Part shown: one piece after another, positions 1 to 12,100 of the stretch | How the letters are laid out: every line of letters begins with the position of its first letter | How positions within the stretch are numbered: position 1 is the first letter of the stretch | Assembly: GCF_903819335.1 (NCBI RefSeq) | Contig: NZ_CAIJDE010000017.1 | Coordinates: 337,397 to 401,396 of the forward strand | From: Flavobacterium panici | GTDB lineage: Bacteria; Bacteroidota; Bacteroidia; Flavobacteriales; Flavobacteriaceae | Length of the DNA: 64,000 bases | Reading direction: 5' to 3' | The notes under the pieces: generated by a model | Database searches by the model: none | What the model saw: only the letters and a program-made list of their open reading frames with translations | Told to the model about the DNA's origin: nothing | Made by a program: the position numbers and the translations under genes

Positions 1-207
1 CTATTAAACCCAAACCTCTTAAAAACTCTTTTCTTTTCATTGCTTTTTCGTTTAAATGTTATTTTAATTGAATGAATAACAGTTGTTTTCAAGTAAAATT
101 ATTCGAAATTAAAGCGTTGTAAAAAGTTTGAGGTAAAGTTTATAATTTATGAGGTGAACGAATGAATATTTATTTTTTGTAGTAAAAATCTTTAGCGCAG
201 AAGTGTA

Positions 208-897
208 TTACTTTTGGTCAAAAAGTTTAGAAAAAGCTTCTTCGTAACTGACACTGATTGGAATTTCGGCTTGACCGATGAAAATTATCTTATTTCTTAT
301 TTTAGAGATTTTAGAAATAGGAATAATAAAGGAACGATGAACTCTTATGAATTCGGTTTCAGGCAATTTTTGGAGAATTGCTTTTAAGGTCATTCGCGCA
401 ACAACTGTTTTCTGGTTTTGGATGTGGATTTTTAAATAATCGTCTAAACCTTCGATATATAAAATATCCGAAAACAGAATTTTAATCAAACTATAATCGG
501 CACGAATAAAAACATACTGCTGTTCGATGTTTTGGTTTTGCTGTTTCCATTTTGAAAAAGCTTTTTCGGCCGCTTGTTGAAATCGGGAAAGGGAAATTGG
601 TTTTAACAGATAATCGGTTGCGCTGAGCGTAAAGCCTTCAACGGCAAATTCAGAATATGCTGTTGTAAAGATTACCATTGTTTTGTGTGGAAGTTTTTTG
701 TAGAATTCTAAACCTGAAATGGACGGCATATTGATATCAAGAAACAATAAATCGACTGGATATTTTTTAAGATATTTGAATGCTTCATCAGATTTCGTGA
801 AAGTCTTGTTCAGTTCTATGTAATCAATTGTATCACATAAACTCTGAAGAATTTCTAATGCCAATGGCTCGTCATCTAATGCTATTGCTTTTATCAT
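208..897 (-). CDS. LytTR-family response regulator
   Basis: Cytoplasmic response regulator of 229 aa, the normal length for the LytR/AlgR family. The N-terminal receiver domain (about residues 1-115) has the acidic pair D8/D9, the phospho-acceptor D54 in the motif LFLDINMPSISG, T78/T79 and the conserved K99 in YLLKP. The C-terminal half (about 130-229) is a LytTR DNA-binding domain: it shows the typical 'FIRADYSLIKI', a 'YIEGLDDYLKIH' segment and 'FIRVHRSFIIPISKI'. The start codon overlaps the stop of the upstream histidine kinase by 4 nt (ATGA), so the two are translationally coupled and form a cognate pair. It lies downstream of sprF on the same strand, but its target genes cannot be read from the sequence. 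Assignment to the family is secure; the regulon is unknown. Confidence 0.93.
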   Translation of the reverse strand: MIKAIALDDEPLALEILQSLCDTIDYIELNKTFTKSDEAFKYLKKYPVDLLFLDINMPSISGLEFYKKLPHKTMVIFTTAYSEFAVEGFTLSATDYLLKPISLSRFQQAAEKAFSKWKQQNQNIEQQYVFIRADYSLIKILFSDILYIEGLDDYLKIHIQNQKTVVARMTLKAILQKLPETEFIRVHRSFIIPISKISKIRNKIIFIGQAEIPISVSYEEAFSKLFDQK

Positions 898-1982
898 CGT
901 ATTTTAACGCTCAAGTTTACAATGTATTTTTCTGCTGAATCTTCGATTTTTAATTGGTGCTTATTAGGATATACTAACTTCAATCTTTCGATTGTATTGT
1001 GAAGTCCAATTCCTGAATCTGATTGTATCGAAAATGTCTTTTTATTAGAAACGTATAAAGTTAGTGTTTCATCATCGATATCGATTTTGATACAAATCTC
1101 GGAAGTCTGATCTGGATTTACTCCATATTTGAAGGCATTTTCAATAAATGAAATCAAGATGAGCGGTGTTATTACTTTTCCAAAAGTGTTTCCGGTTACC
1201 TTATAATCTACGTTTACAGTGTTTCCTAAACGTGTTTTTTGAAGGGAAATGAAATTATTGATGTAATTGATTTCCTTGTTTAATTCAATAACCTCATCGT
1301 TTGAATTGGTCATGATATATCGCATTAACTCCGATAGTTGGACTACAGCGTCTGCCGTTTTATCGTCTTTTTTTAAAGCCAAAGCGTAAATGCTGTTTAG
1401 TGTATTGAATAAAAAATGCGGGTTTATCTGGGCTTTCAAAAATGCCAGTTCTGATTTTACTTTTTCTTTTTCGACACTTTGTAATCTTCCGGAAATGGCA
1501 AAAAGCAAACTTGAAACTACTCCAATTAAATAAACAAGTGTTGTGTGTCCGTATTGTGTTGGCGGACCTCCAGTGAATCCAAAAGACATTGGTTCGTTTC
1601 TATGCGGCGGCGGGAATCTCCCTTCAAATGGTTTGGGATGATTTAATAGATTTTCGGAATGATCTCTAAAATCTAAAAAGTTTCGGCTTGGATGATCTAA
1701 AACGGTAGATATCCAAAGAAAGAATAAAAGGAAAATGACTATTATGAAATAGTATAGCAATTTTTTCTCTGAAAAATATAATCTTGGAATTAGATAATAG
1801 TAGTTGAAGTAAAAAAAACAAAGAAGTGTAAAATAGATAAACAGGTAAATGCGATCATGAGGATTTGTGTACAAATGTGGTAATGAGAAAACGGTATTTG
1901 TAGACGTAAACGCATACGGGATAAATAAAAAAGCGAGGCACAGAACTACATGTTTCGCATAAAGTGAAAATTTTGCTTTCAT
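894..1982 (-). CDS. LytS/YehU-type sensor histidine kinase
   Basis: Membrane histidine kinase of 362 aa. About four hydrophobic segments (roughly residues 11-27, 46-64, 76-95 and 147-165) precede the catalytic half. A Pro/His-rich loop (about 98-142) between segments three and four could be extracytoplasmic. The phospho-acceptor is H189 in the His_kinase motif QINPHFLFNTLN. An N-box (FIENAFKYG, about 280-288) and a G-box (GIGLHNTIERL) of the HATPase domain follow. It has no separate periplasmic sensor domain, as usual for this family. It phosphorylates the LytTR regulator encoded immediately downstream, with a 4-nt gene overlap. The 165 bp upstream separate it from sprF and contain terminator-like hairpins, so it may have its own transcript. 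The ligand is unknown. Confidence 0.92.
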   Translation of the reverse strand: MKAKFSLYAKHVVLCLAFLFIPYAFTSTNTVFSLPHLYTNPHDRIYLFIYFTLLCFFYFNYYYLIPRLYFSEKKLLYYFIIVIFLLFFLWISTVLDHPSRNFLDFRDHSENLLNHPKPFEGRFPPPHRNEPMSFGFTGGPPTQYGHTTLVYLIGVVSSLLFAISGRLQSVEKEKVKSELAFLKAQINPHFLFNTLNSIYALALKKDDKTADAVVQLSELMRYIMTNSNDEVIELNKEINYINNFISLQKTRLGNTVNVDYKVTGNTFGKVITPLILISFIENAFKYGVNPDQTSEICIKIDIDDETLTLYVSNKKTFSIQSDSGIGLHNTIERLKLVYPNKHQLKIEDSAEKYIVNLSVKIR

Positions 1983-2107
1983 GAATCAAATTTGATTTAT
2001 ACCGTTTTGACAACCAAAATGATATATTCAAATTTAATGTTATTGCATGTTTATTTCAAATTATTGCGGTAAAAACACATAATGTTGCGACTCGCTTTAT
2101 AATTTTT

Positions 2108-2149
2108 GGCTTTTCAGCCTATTTTAAAATAATCGTCTTTTGGCGATTA
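2108..2149 (-). terminator. terminator-like hairpins after sprF
   Basis: Read on the minus strand, the sprF stop codon lies in the stem TAATCG-ccaaaaga-CGATTA (2130-2149), which is followed by TTTTA. A second small hairpin, GGCT-gaaa-AGCC, lies at 2108-2119. The stems are short, so termination may be partial and some read-through into the two-component genes is possible. Confidence 0.4.
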
Positions 2150-3121
2150 ATCGTGTACCGGACTTTGTGTACAAGGACAGTTACTGATAGCTTGTAAGAA
2201 ATCGAATCCTATTGTTACTACGTGTGTTCCTGTATTGTAATTTCCTAAATCGTTGAACATAACCTGGTATGAATATCCGAAGTAAAACTTAGATTTCATG
2301 AAACCTGCCATTGGCCCAACTGATAATGGTTTTGGAAACTGGTCGTTTAGGAAACGGTATGAAACTCCAATCCAATAGTAATCTTCGTAACGATTGTATC
2401 TTCTGTACTTGAAGTTAATATCGGTTGTTGAACGTTTATCACTTGCAAAGTACTGATAGAAAACAGATGGTTCGTATTCGATACGGCTGTTTTCTGCATC
2501 ACGAAAAACATAACCAGTATAAACCTGATAGTTTGAAAGCAGGTTTGGTTCTACTCCACGATATTTATCGGTATTTTTCTTTAAAACGTTGTTGGCATTA
2601 AAACTTATATAAAAATCTTTATTACGGTATAAAGCACTAATGTCAAAGTTGTTGTTTGCATTGTAACGATTGTCTGTAACTGTTGGATCTATAACAGGAT
2701 GTTCTATCGTGGTATTGAATTCATCCGTATCAATTCTAAATGTATTGAAGTTGTATGAAATACCAAAAGATAAATACTGTTTTGAGTAATAGTCTAAGAT
2801 AAGGTGGTGCGCAAAGGATACTTTAGCACCGGTTTGTCTTGTATATCCGTTTTTATCGTTATAAAGCGATATTCCCACACCAGAACGATCTAAGATTCTA
2901 AAATCGGCATAAAGCGACTGGTTTTGAGGTGCATCTTTAATTCCAACCCATTGTGTTAAACCATTGGCTCTAATTCTAAGGTTGTCACCAATACCTGCAT
3001 AGGCAGGAGAAAGCACGAACGGGTTATCAGCCAGATACTGAGTAAAAACTGGTAGGTTTAACTCTTGGCTGTAACTTGTTGTTACAGCCATGAGTACTAA
3101 GGATAAAATAAACTTTTTCAT
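2147..3121 (-). CDS. sprF: SprF, PorP/SprF-family outer-membrane protein
   Basis: Outer-membrane beta-barrel protein of the PorP/SprF family, about 324 aa from the start MKKFILSL. An upstream ATG pair would extend it to 3148, but the signal peptide begins naturally at this internal Met and the extension lies only 16 nt after the sprB stop. The signal peptide ends near SYSQ. The mature N-terminus carries the family signature FTQYLADNPFVLSPAYAG, and 'TQWVGIKDAPQ' follows. The rest is alternating aromatic beta-strand sequence, as in a barrel. In F. johnsoniae SprF is required for SprB to reach the surface through the type IX secretion system. The position directly downstream of sprB fits that role, and this gene is probably the last of the gliding operon. 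Confidence 0.9.
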   Translation of the reverse strand: MKKFILSLVLMAVTTSYSQELNLPVFTQYLADNPFVLSPAYAGIGDNLRIRANGLTQWVGIKDAPQNQSLYADFRILDRSGVGISLYNDKNGYTRQTGAKVSFAHHLILDYYSKQYLSFGISYNFNTFRIDTDEFNTTIEHPVIDPTVTDNRYNANNNFDISALYRNKDFYISFNANNVLKKNTDKYRGVEPNLLSNYQVYTGYVFRDAENSRIEYEPSVFYQYFASDKRSTTDINFKYRRYNRYEDYYWIGVSYRFLNDQFPKPLSVGPMAGFMKSKFYFGYSYQVMFNDLGNYNTGTHVVTIGFDFLQAISNCPCTQSPVHD

Positions 3122-3164
3122 TGTAATAATTTTTTTAGATAACATCATAAGGGGCTATATTTTG

Positions 3165-6100
3165 TTATCTGTATAAAGTGAAATGTCCAACAAACTCTCT
3201 TGCATCATTCACGTCATTAAGTTTAAGAACATACCAGTAATCACCTGTTGGTAATTCCTCGCCATTGTATCTACCATCCCATTTTTGACCATAATGATAT
3301 TTAGCAATCTGACGTCCGTATCTATCGAAGATCGCAAACTCAAGATTAGTATAAATATTTGTACATCCAGGTCCCCAACCACTGTGAGTTCCGTTTGGTG
3401 TAAAGTAATTATCAAGACAAACATCAATGTATGTCAATGGTATTGTAATTGTGTCAATACATCCGTTTTGATCTCTTACCTTAATTACATAATCTCTAGA
3501 CTCATAATATTTAAATTTAGTCTCAGATGTAAATGGACCTCCGTCAAAACTGTATTCATAAGCAGGTCTTCCGCCAATTGCAGTTAAAGAAACTATGTTC
3601 ATTTCTTGTTGTCCTCCAGCTAATTGAATATGTAATTTATCAAATGCCTGGATTGTGAAACTTGCTGTTGGCTGGATACATCCGTTTGTATGTCTTGCGT
3701 AAATTACGTGATCACCAGGTAATACATCTTTAAATTCATTAGATAATTGATATGGACCAGCTATAACATCTAAAGAGTAATCAACATCAGCAGGATCTAC
3801 AGAAGGATCTATAGTTACTGTCACTGTATTAGTTTCACAACCGTAAACAACTTCTGCTGTTGGATTGATGTCAACTGCCAATGGCACAAGAACCTCAATT
3901 TCAAAATTACAACCATTTGCATCTTTAACATAAGCGGTATGATTACCTCCTGCAAGACCATCAAATGTATGCTGAGTTCCAGTAATTGGATCAAAAGGAC
4001 CATTTGGTAAATCAATACTTACTGTGTAAGGAGCAGTTCCACCAGTGATATCAATTGTAAATTCTCCATTTAAGTCGCCTTTACATTGTTCTCCTAATAT
4101 TGAGCCTGCTGTAACTATAAGCGGTGCAGCTGGCTGCGTGATTGTGATATCTGTCATTACATAACATCCGTTTTCATCTTGCGCAATTACAGTATACAAT
4201 CCTGGAGCAAGTTTATCAAACACACTGATTGTATCAAACTGATTTAAATCTGGTGAGATTGCGTATTTAATAACCCCTGTTCCTCCTGTTGCAGTTACTA
4301 CAATTTTACCATTGTTTTCACCGAAACATGTAACATTAGTTGGCGTAAACACAGCTTGTAAAGCAACTGGCGGCTCGTTGATTGTAATTACAGCAGATGC
4401 ATCATCACAATCTCCACTTTCTACTTTTACAATGTAATCTCCAATTACTAAGTCTTCGAAGATTCCCGTAGCCTGAGGACCTTGGATAATAGTTCCAGCA
4501 GTATTCTCTAATGTATAGATATAGTTTCCTAAACCTCCTTTAGCTTCTGCTACGATAACTCCTGTAGCTTCACCTGTACATTTTACAACTGCATTTGTTA
4601 CATCAACCTCAATGTTAAGCGGTTCAAGAGGATCAATTGTGATCTCATTAGAAACATAACCTACACATCCTGCAGCATCTTTTACATAGTAGCTGTATTT
4701 ACCAACAGCAACCGGGAACGTAACTGATGCATTGAATGAACCAATAGTTGTTGCAAAATTAGCATCAGTACTATAAGTGTAAGGAGCTGTTCCGCCCACT
4801 GCGCTTAATGTAAGTGTTGCCTGAGTTAAACATGTTTGTGAACTAGCTTCAACTAAAGTTGGAATAACTTCTGTTGGCTCATTGATCACAATGTTTGCTG
4901 AAGTTGCAGAACAACTAAATCCGTCAGTAACTGTAATACTATAAGTTCCAGCACCTAAACCTGTGAATATTGGGCTAAGTTGTGGTCCAGAACTAATAAC
5001 TGGATTTGCTGAAAGAATATTTAAAGTATACTGATAGTTACTTCCTTGTCCACCTGTTGGAGGGTCTACTGTAATTATTGCAGTTTTATCTCCAAAACAT
5101 GTTAGTGTTGTAGCACTTGCTGATGCAGTAACCACGATTGGTGCCGGAACAACTAATACTTCTGTTGCTGTAGCGATACAACCTACATTATCTCTAACGT
5201 TAATTGTATAGTTACCTGCTGATAATCCTGACCATACGAATTGATCAGAGTAGTCAACTAATGTTGTACCATTCAATATCAATTGGTATTCGTATTTATT
5301 ATCCCATCCACCTGCTGCTGAAGCAGTGATTTCTCCGTCGTTATTTCCTGTTACACAAGTAATATCAGATTTCGCTGTTGTTACTGTAAGAGCTGCTGTT
5401 GGCTGCTCTATTGTGAACAATGTAGAAACTGTACAGAATGGGTTATTTACTAGTGTTGCAACAACTGTGTATTGACCAGCAGTTAAGTTAGAAATTCTAA
5501 CCGGACCTGCATTTGTTGTTGTTCCGTTGCTAGGAACTGGTCCTGTAATTACATAGTTGAATGCACCTGCATCATTTGTTGGATTTAACTGATTATCTAC
5601 AAAAGTTAAATCAACACTTCCGTTTGCAGTACCATAACAGATTTGTCCGTTAACTGGTGTTACATTTATGTCGAAAGTATTTGGATCATTAACATAATGT
5701 GCTTGTACAATTGAACATCCTGTTGCAAGGTTTGTAACGGTAATTAAATAATTTCCGATAGTTAATCCTGTGAATACTCCAGTTGTATTTGACTGATTGT
5801 ATGTATTTCCATCAGTTCCGGCAACATTGTAATTCAATATCGCTGGTGTTCCTCCAATAGATGTTACCGTTACAGTAATATCTTCATTAGAAATACAAGT
5901 TACAGCAGTATTTACAGCAACATTTATTTGATCTAAACGAATGAAAGGATTTACTCTAATTATTCCTGTACTAGATCCCATACATCCTTTATCATCGTAA
6001 ACATTTACTGTATAGTCACCACCTGTGAAGTCTGACTCGCTGTAAGCATTTGATGGACCTCTTTGAACTACAACTCCACCTTTAATGAACTCATAGATTG

Positions 6101-9100
6101 TATAAACTCCAGAACCACCAACAACGTTATTTACTGTAATAACTGCATAGTTTGAAACGTTTGTTCCAGTTGTACAATTGTATTGTGTGATAACTGGTGC
6201 GTTAACTGTAATCACGTTTGGTTCGCTGATTCTAATATCTTCAGAATCCACACAACCTCTTCCAGAAGTTACTGTTACCGTATAATCTCCAGCCTGAAGG
6301 TTATCAAAAATGTTTTGAGTCTGAGCTGGTCTGTTAACCGCTACTCCTAAAGCTGTAGTTCCTGTTAATGTATACGTATAAACTGGGTTATCGTTTACGC
6401 CTGGTGCACTTGGAGCTAAATTAGCCGTGATTGAACCATCTGAATTACCTCTACAAGAAACATTTGTTCCGTTTAAAGTAAATCCTGTAATAACTGTTGC
6501 CGGAGCAATTTCAATTGTAACGTTAAAGTCACAAGTTGTTAATACATCTCTCACTCTGATAACGTGTGTACCCGGAGCAACGTTGTTAAATACAGCCGGT
6601 GTAGTATTTATGCTTACACCTCCGTCTAAAGTATATCTATAATTAGCTGTTCCTGAACCTCCTGTTGCAGTAGCAGTAATTACACCATTATTAAATGTAC
6701 AACTTGGTAATGTTGTAACTGTAGTATCTAACTGTAATCCCGGAGTGATCGTTACTGCAGCAGTTGCTGTAGCTGTACATCCGTTTGCATCTCTTACTGT
6801 TACGTCGTATGTTCCTGCAGCGTTTACAGTAAATGTTGGGCTTGTTTGGAAACCTGCTCCAATACTGTATTCGTAAGGTGCAACACCAGAACCAACAGTA
6901 ACTGTAAATGTATATTCACCTGCTGCCGTAGGACATTGGCTAGTAACATTAGCTGTTATTGCAGTTGGTAATGGATCTACCGCAATTGTTATTGGGATAA
7001 ATGTTTCACAACCTTTAGAATCTAATACGTATGCTCTCCAGTTTAAGCTTACAGCCGGATCTAAAACAGCATTATTACTGTTTGTATAATCTGCAGCTGT
7101 TGGAGTTCCTGCACCTGCAATGAAAGCATATTTATAATCTGGTGTTCCTCCTGCAGCCGTTACACTAACCTGAGCACCTGAATTACAATTAGCATTTATA
7201 TTTGAAGCGACAGTCAATGTTAATACTGAAGGCTGACCAACAGTTACTGAAGCCGAAGCTGTACATCCTGTTGTTGTGTCAGTAACTTCTACTGTATACG
7301 TACCGATTGGTAAGTTTGTCAGCGTTACTACTTTTCCAACTTGTGTTAGAGTTCCTGTAGTTGGTCCTCCAATTAAAGCTGCTGTGTAAGCCCCGTCAAA
7401 ATTGTCAACATCAAATTTCACTGATCCGTTTGAACCTCCGTTACAGCTTACGTCATTTACTAACTGACCTGCTGCTGTAATGTTTACTAATGGATCAACA
7501 GTGTAATAGATATCATCTTTACATCCGTTAGCGTCTGTTACCTGGAATAAGTAAGTATCTGCTGTTAGACCTGTAAAGATTCCGTTTGCTGCACCAGAAA
7601 CATTTGTAACGGCGCTAGCTGGAGAAAGAATCTCGTAGTGTAATGCACCAACACCATGTGAAACAGTTACAGTAACTGTACTTGTTGTGTTAGCAGCTGG
7701 TGTACACCAAATATCTGTTCCTGTTACAGAATCGATTACTGGAGCATCTAGTGCCGGAATTGTAACACTTACCGGTACTGCAATTGTACAATTATTAGCA
7801 TCTTTTACCGAAGCTGTAATTGTTCCTGCATTATACGTAGTGAATGTATTCGTTGCACTATAATTTATTCCGTTGAAACTATATTGGTAAGGTGCTGTTC
7901 CTGTTCCAGCAGTTACATTGATTGTAACAATTGCCGGTTGAGTAGCATTACCTGTTCCACAAGTTAAACTTTGAGTTAATACCGCAGTTGCAGCAAGAGC
8001 CGTCGGCTCCGTAATTGTAGCTTGTACGATTACTGAAGAACATTGTTTAGCATCACGAACAACGATGTCATAAGTTCCTGCGATTAATCCTGTGAAAACA
8101 TTTGAAGCTTGGAAGGCTCCTCCATTGATACTGTACTCATATGGTACAACACCATTAGCAGCAGTAACAATGATACTTCCGTTATTTCCTCCTACACAGC
8201 TTACGTTTGTTTGTGTAAATGTTGCTGATGGAGTTGTTGTTGGTGTTACTATTACCGGAATAGAAACTGCCTGACATCCCTGACTGTCTGTTACTCTGAA
8301 AGTATAAGTTCCAGCAGCTGTAGCCGTGTAAGGTGATGTTGCAGGGAAGTATCCTCCTGCATTAAAGTCAACTTCGAATCCTGTGTAAGTAAGAGTACCC
8401 TGAGTTGCCAATAGTGTAATAACAGCTGATCCTGCACAAGTTAAATCTTGTGTTAAACTAGCTTGTAATAATAATTCCTGATTTAATTTATAAGGGCTTG
8501 AAACGATACAACCGTTACCATCTTTAATATAGAATGTGTAGTTTCCTGGCGCATTCAATACAAAGTTAGGGCTAGATTGGTATCCGTTACCAATGCTGTA
8601 TGTTGGTGTTCCAACATAAGTTCCTGTAATTGTAATTGGCACCGGACCTCCTGTGTAGCAATATAATCCAGCTGATGAATTGATTGTTGGCAATGCATCT
8701 GTAGCAATTGTTACATCTATTTTAGTTGTACATCCGTTTGCATCCATTGCATAAACATCCCATTGTGTATTTACAGTTGGATCTAATACAGCGTTTGCAA
8801 CAGTATCGTAATCTAAAACATTTGGAGTAACTCCGTCTTCAACGAATACATATTTATAAACCGGAGTACCGCCCGAAGCAAGAACTTCAACTTTAGCACC
8901 GAAATTACAATTTGCATTTATGTTGCTTACTACGTTAAGAGCTATAGCTGTTGGCTGAGCCACAACTACTGAAGCAGTAGCTGTACATCCAGTAATTGCA
9001 TCAGTAATAAGAACTGTATAAGTTCCCGGAACTAATCCTGTCACATTTACAGTATTTCCTGTTATAGCTAATGTACCAGTACCTGCAGTTAATACTGCTG

Positions 9101-12100
9101 TGTAAGTTCCTGTGTAATTTGCAACTGTAAATTTAACCGCTCCATTTGATTGTCCGTTACAAACCACATTACTTACTAATTGACCTGCAACTGTAATATT
9201 TGTTACCGGATTAATAGTATATGATTCTTGGTAAGTACAACCATTAGCATCTGTCACTTGGAATAAGTAAGTGTCTGGAGTTAATCCTGCAAATACCGCT
9301 GAAGTTTGTTTTGCTACAGCGATTGGAGAAAGAATCTCATATTGAAGTGTTCCTACACCATTAACTACGTTACTAATCGTAACTGTACTTGTTGTACTTG
9401 CGGCTGGAGCACAATAAATTGGTGTTCCGTTAATATCCATATTTGTCGGCGCATTTAACGCTGGAATAGTGATAGTAACTGGCGTAGAAATGATACAGTT
9501 ATTAGCATCTTTTACATACGCTGTAATTGTACCTGAATTATAAGTAGTCAACGTATTTGTTGTACTGTAATTTATTCCTCCGTTAAAACTGTATTGGTAA
9601 GGTGCTGTTCCTGTTCCTGCAGTTACATTGATAGTAACAATCGCAGGTTGAGTTGAATTACCTGTACCACAAGTTAATCCTTGTGTCAACGTAGCTGTTG
9701 CAGCAAGAGCTGTCGGCTCAGTAATTGTAGCTTGTACGATTACTGAAGAACATTGTTTAGCATCACGAACAACAATGTTGTAAGTTCCTGCAACTAATCC
9801 TGTGAATATATTTGAAGCCTGGAAAGCTCCTCCGTTGATACTGTACTCATATGGTACAATACCATTTGCAGCAGTAACAATAATACTTCCGTTATTTCCT
9901 CCTATACAGCTTACGTTTGTCTGTGTAAATGTAGCCGTTGGAGTTGTTGTTGGAGTTACTACTACCGGAATAGAAACTGCCTGACATCCCTGACTGTCTG
10001 TTACTCTGAAAGTATAAGTTCCAGCAGCTGTAGCCGTGTAAGGTGATGTTACAGCAGCATATGCACCCGCGTTAAACGATACTTCGAATGTTGTGTAAGT
10101 AAGAGTACCCTGAGTTGCCAATAATGTGATACTCGCTGATCCTGCACAAGTTAAATCTTGTGTTAAAGTAGCTTTTAACAACAATTCCTGACGTAATGTA
10201 TAAGGGCTTGAAACTATACAACCGTTAGCATCTTTAATATAGAATACATAGTTTCCTGGTGCATTCAATACAAAGTTAGGGCTAGATTGGTATCCATTAC
10301 CAATGCTGTATGTTAAAGGTGCAACACCTGTTCCTGTTATAGTAATTGGCACTGGACCACCTGTGTAGCAATATAATCCAACTGATGAATTGATTGTTGG
10401 CAATGCATCTGTACCAATTGTTACATCAAGTTTTACTGTACATCCGTTTGCATCCTTAGCATAAACATCCCAAAGAGTATTTACTGTTGGTGCTAATACT
10501 GCATTTGCACTATTTGTGTAATCTCCTGCAACTGGTGTAACACCATCCTGAACAAATGCGTATGTATAATTTGGTGTTCCTCCGTTTGCTAAAACAGTCA
10601 CTTTTGCACCGAAATTACAATTTGCATTTACGTTGCTTACTAAGTTAAGACCTAGAACTGTTGGCTGAGCCACAACTACTGAAGCAGTTGCTGTACATCC
10701 TGTCGTTCCATCAACAACCTGAACCGTGTAAGTTCCAGGAACTAATCCTGTAACGTTTACAGTATTTCCTGTCTGAACTAATGTACCTGTTCCTGCAGTT
10801 AATGTTGCAGTATAAGAAGTTCCATAATTAGCAACAGTAAATCTAACTGCTCCATTTGCACTTCCGTTACAAGTAACGTTACTTATTAATTGACCTGCAA
10901 CTGTAATGTTAGTTACCGGTAAAACAGTATATGATTCTTGGTAAATACAACCATTAGCATCAGTCACCTGGAATAAGTAAGTATCTGGAGTTAATCCTGC
11001 AAATACCGTTGAAGTTTGTTTCGCCACAACAATTGGAGAAAGAATCTCATATTGAAGTGTTCCAACTCCGTTAATTACGTTACTAATTGTAACTGTACTT
11101 GTTGTACTTGCCGCTGGAGCACAATAAATTGGTGTTCCGTTAATATCCATATTTGTCGGCGCATTCAACGCTGGAATAGTGATAGTAACTGGCACTGCAA
11201 TGATACAGTTATTAGCATCTTTTACGTAAGCTGTAACTAATCCTGCATTATAAGTAGTCAACGTATTTGTTGTACTATAATTTGTTCCTCCGTTGAAGCT
11301 GTATTGGTAAGGAGCTGTTCCTGTTCCTGCAGTTACATTGATTGTAACAACTGCTGGTTGAGTAGCATTTCCTGTACCACAAGTTAATCCTTGCGTTAAC
11401 ACAGCTGTTGCAGCTAAAGCTGTCGGTTGAGTAATTGTAGCTGGTACGCTTACTGAAGAACATTGTTTAGCGTCACGAACAACGATGTTGTAAGTTCCTG
11501 CAATTAATCCTGTGAATATGTTTGATGTTTGGAAAGCTCCTCCATTAATGCTGTACTGATATGGAGTAATTCCATTTGCAGCAGTAACAGTAATACTTCC
11601 GTCATTTCCTCCAATACAGCTTACGTTTGTTTGTGCTAATGTTGCTGTTGGAGTTGTTGTTGGAGTTACTACTACCGGAATAGAAAGTGCCTGACATCCT
11701 TGGCTGTCTGTTACTCTGAAAGTGTAAGTTCCAGCAGCAGTAGCCGTGTAAGGTGATGTTGCAGCAACATATCCACCTCCGTTAAAGTCAACTTCAAATC
11801 CTGTGTAAGTTGTAGTTCCCTGAGTTGCCAATAATGTAATACTAGCTGATCCTGCACAAGTTAAATCTTGCGTTAAAGTAGCATTTAATAATAATTGTTG
11901 GTTTAATGTATAAGGAACTGAAACAATACAGCCATTAACATCTTTAATAGAGAATGTATAAGTTCCCGGCGCATTCAATACAAAGTTAGGACTAGATTGG
12001 AATCCGTTACCAATACTGTATTCAGCTGTAGCTCCTACAAAAGTTCCAGTAATTGTAATTGGTACTGGACCTCCTGTATAACAATATACTGAAGCAGTTA

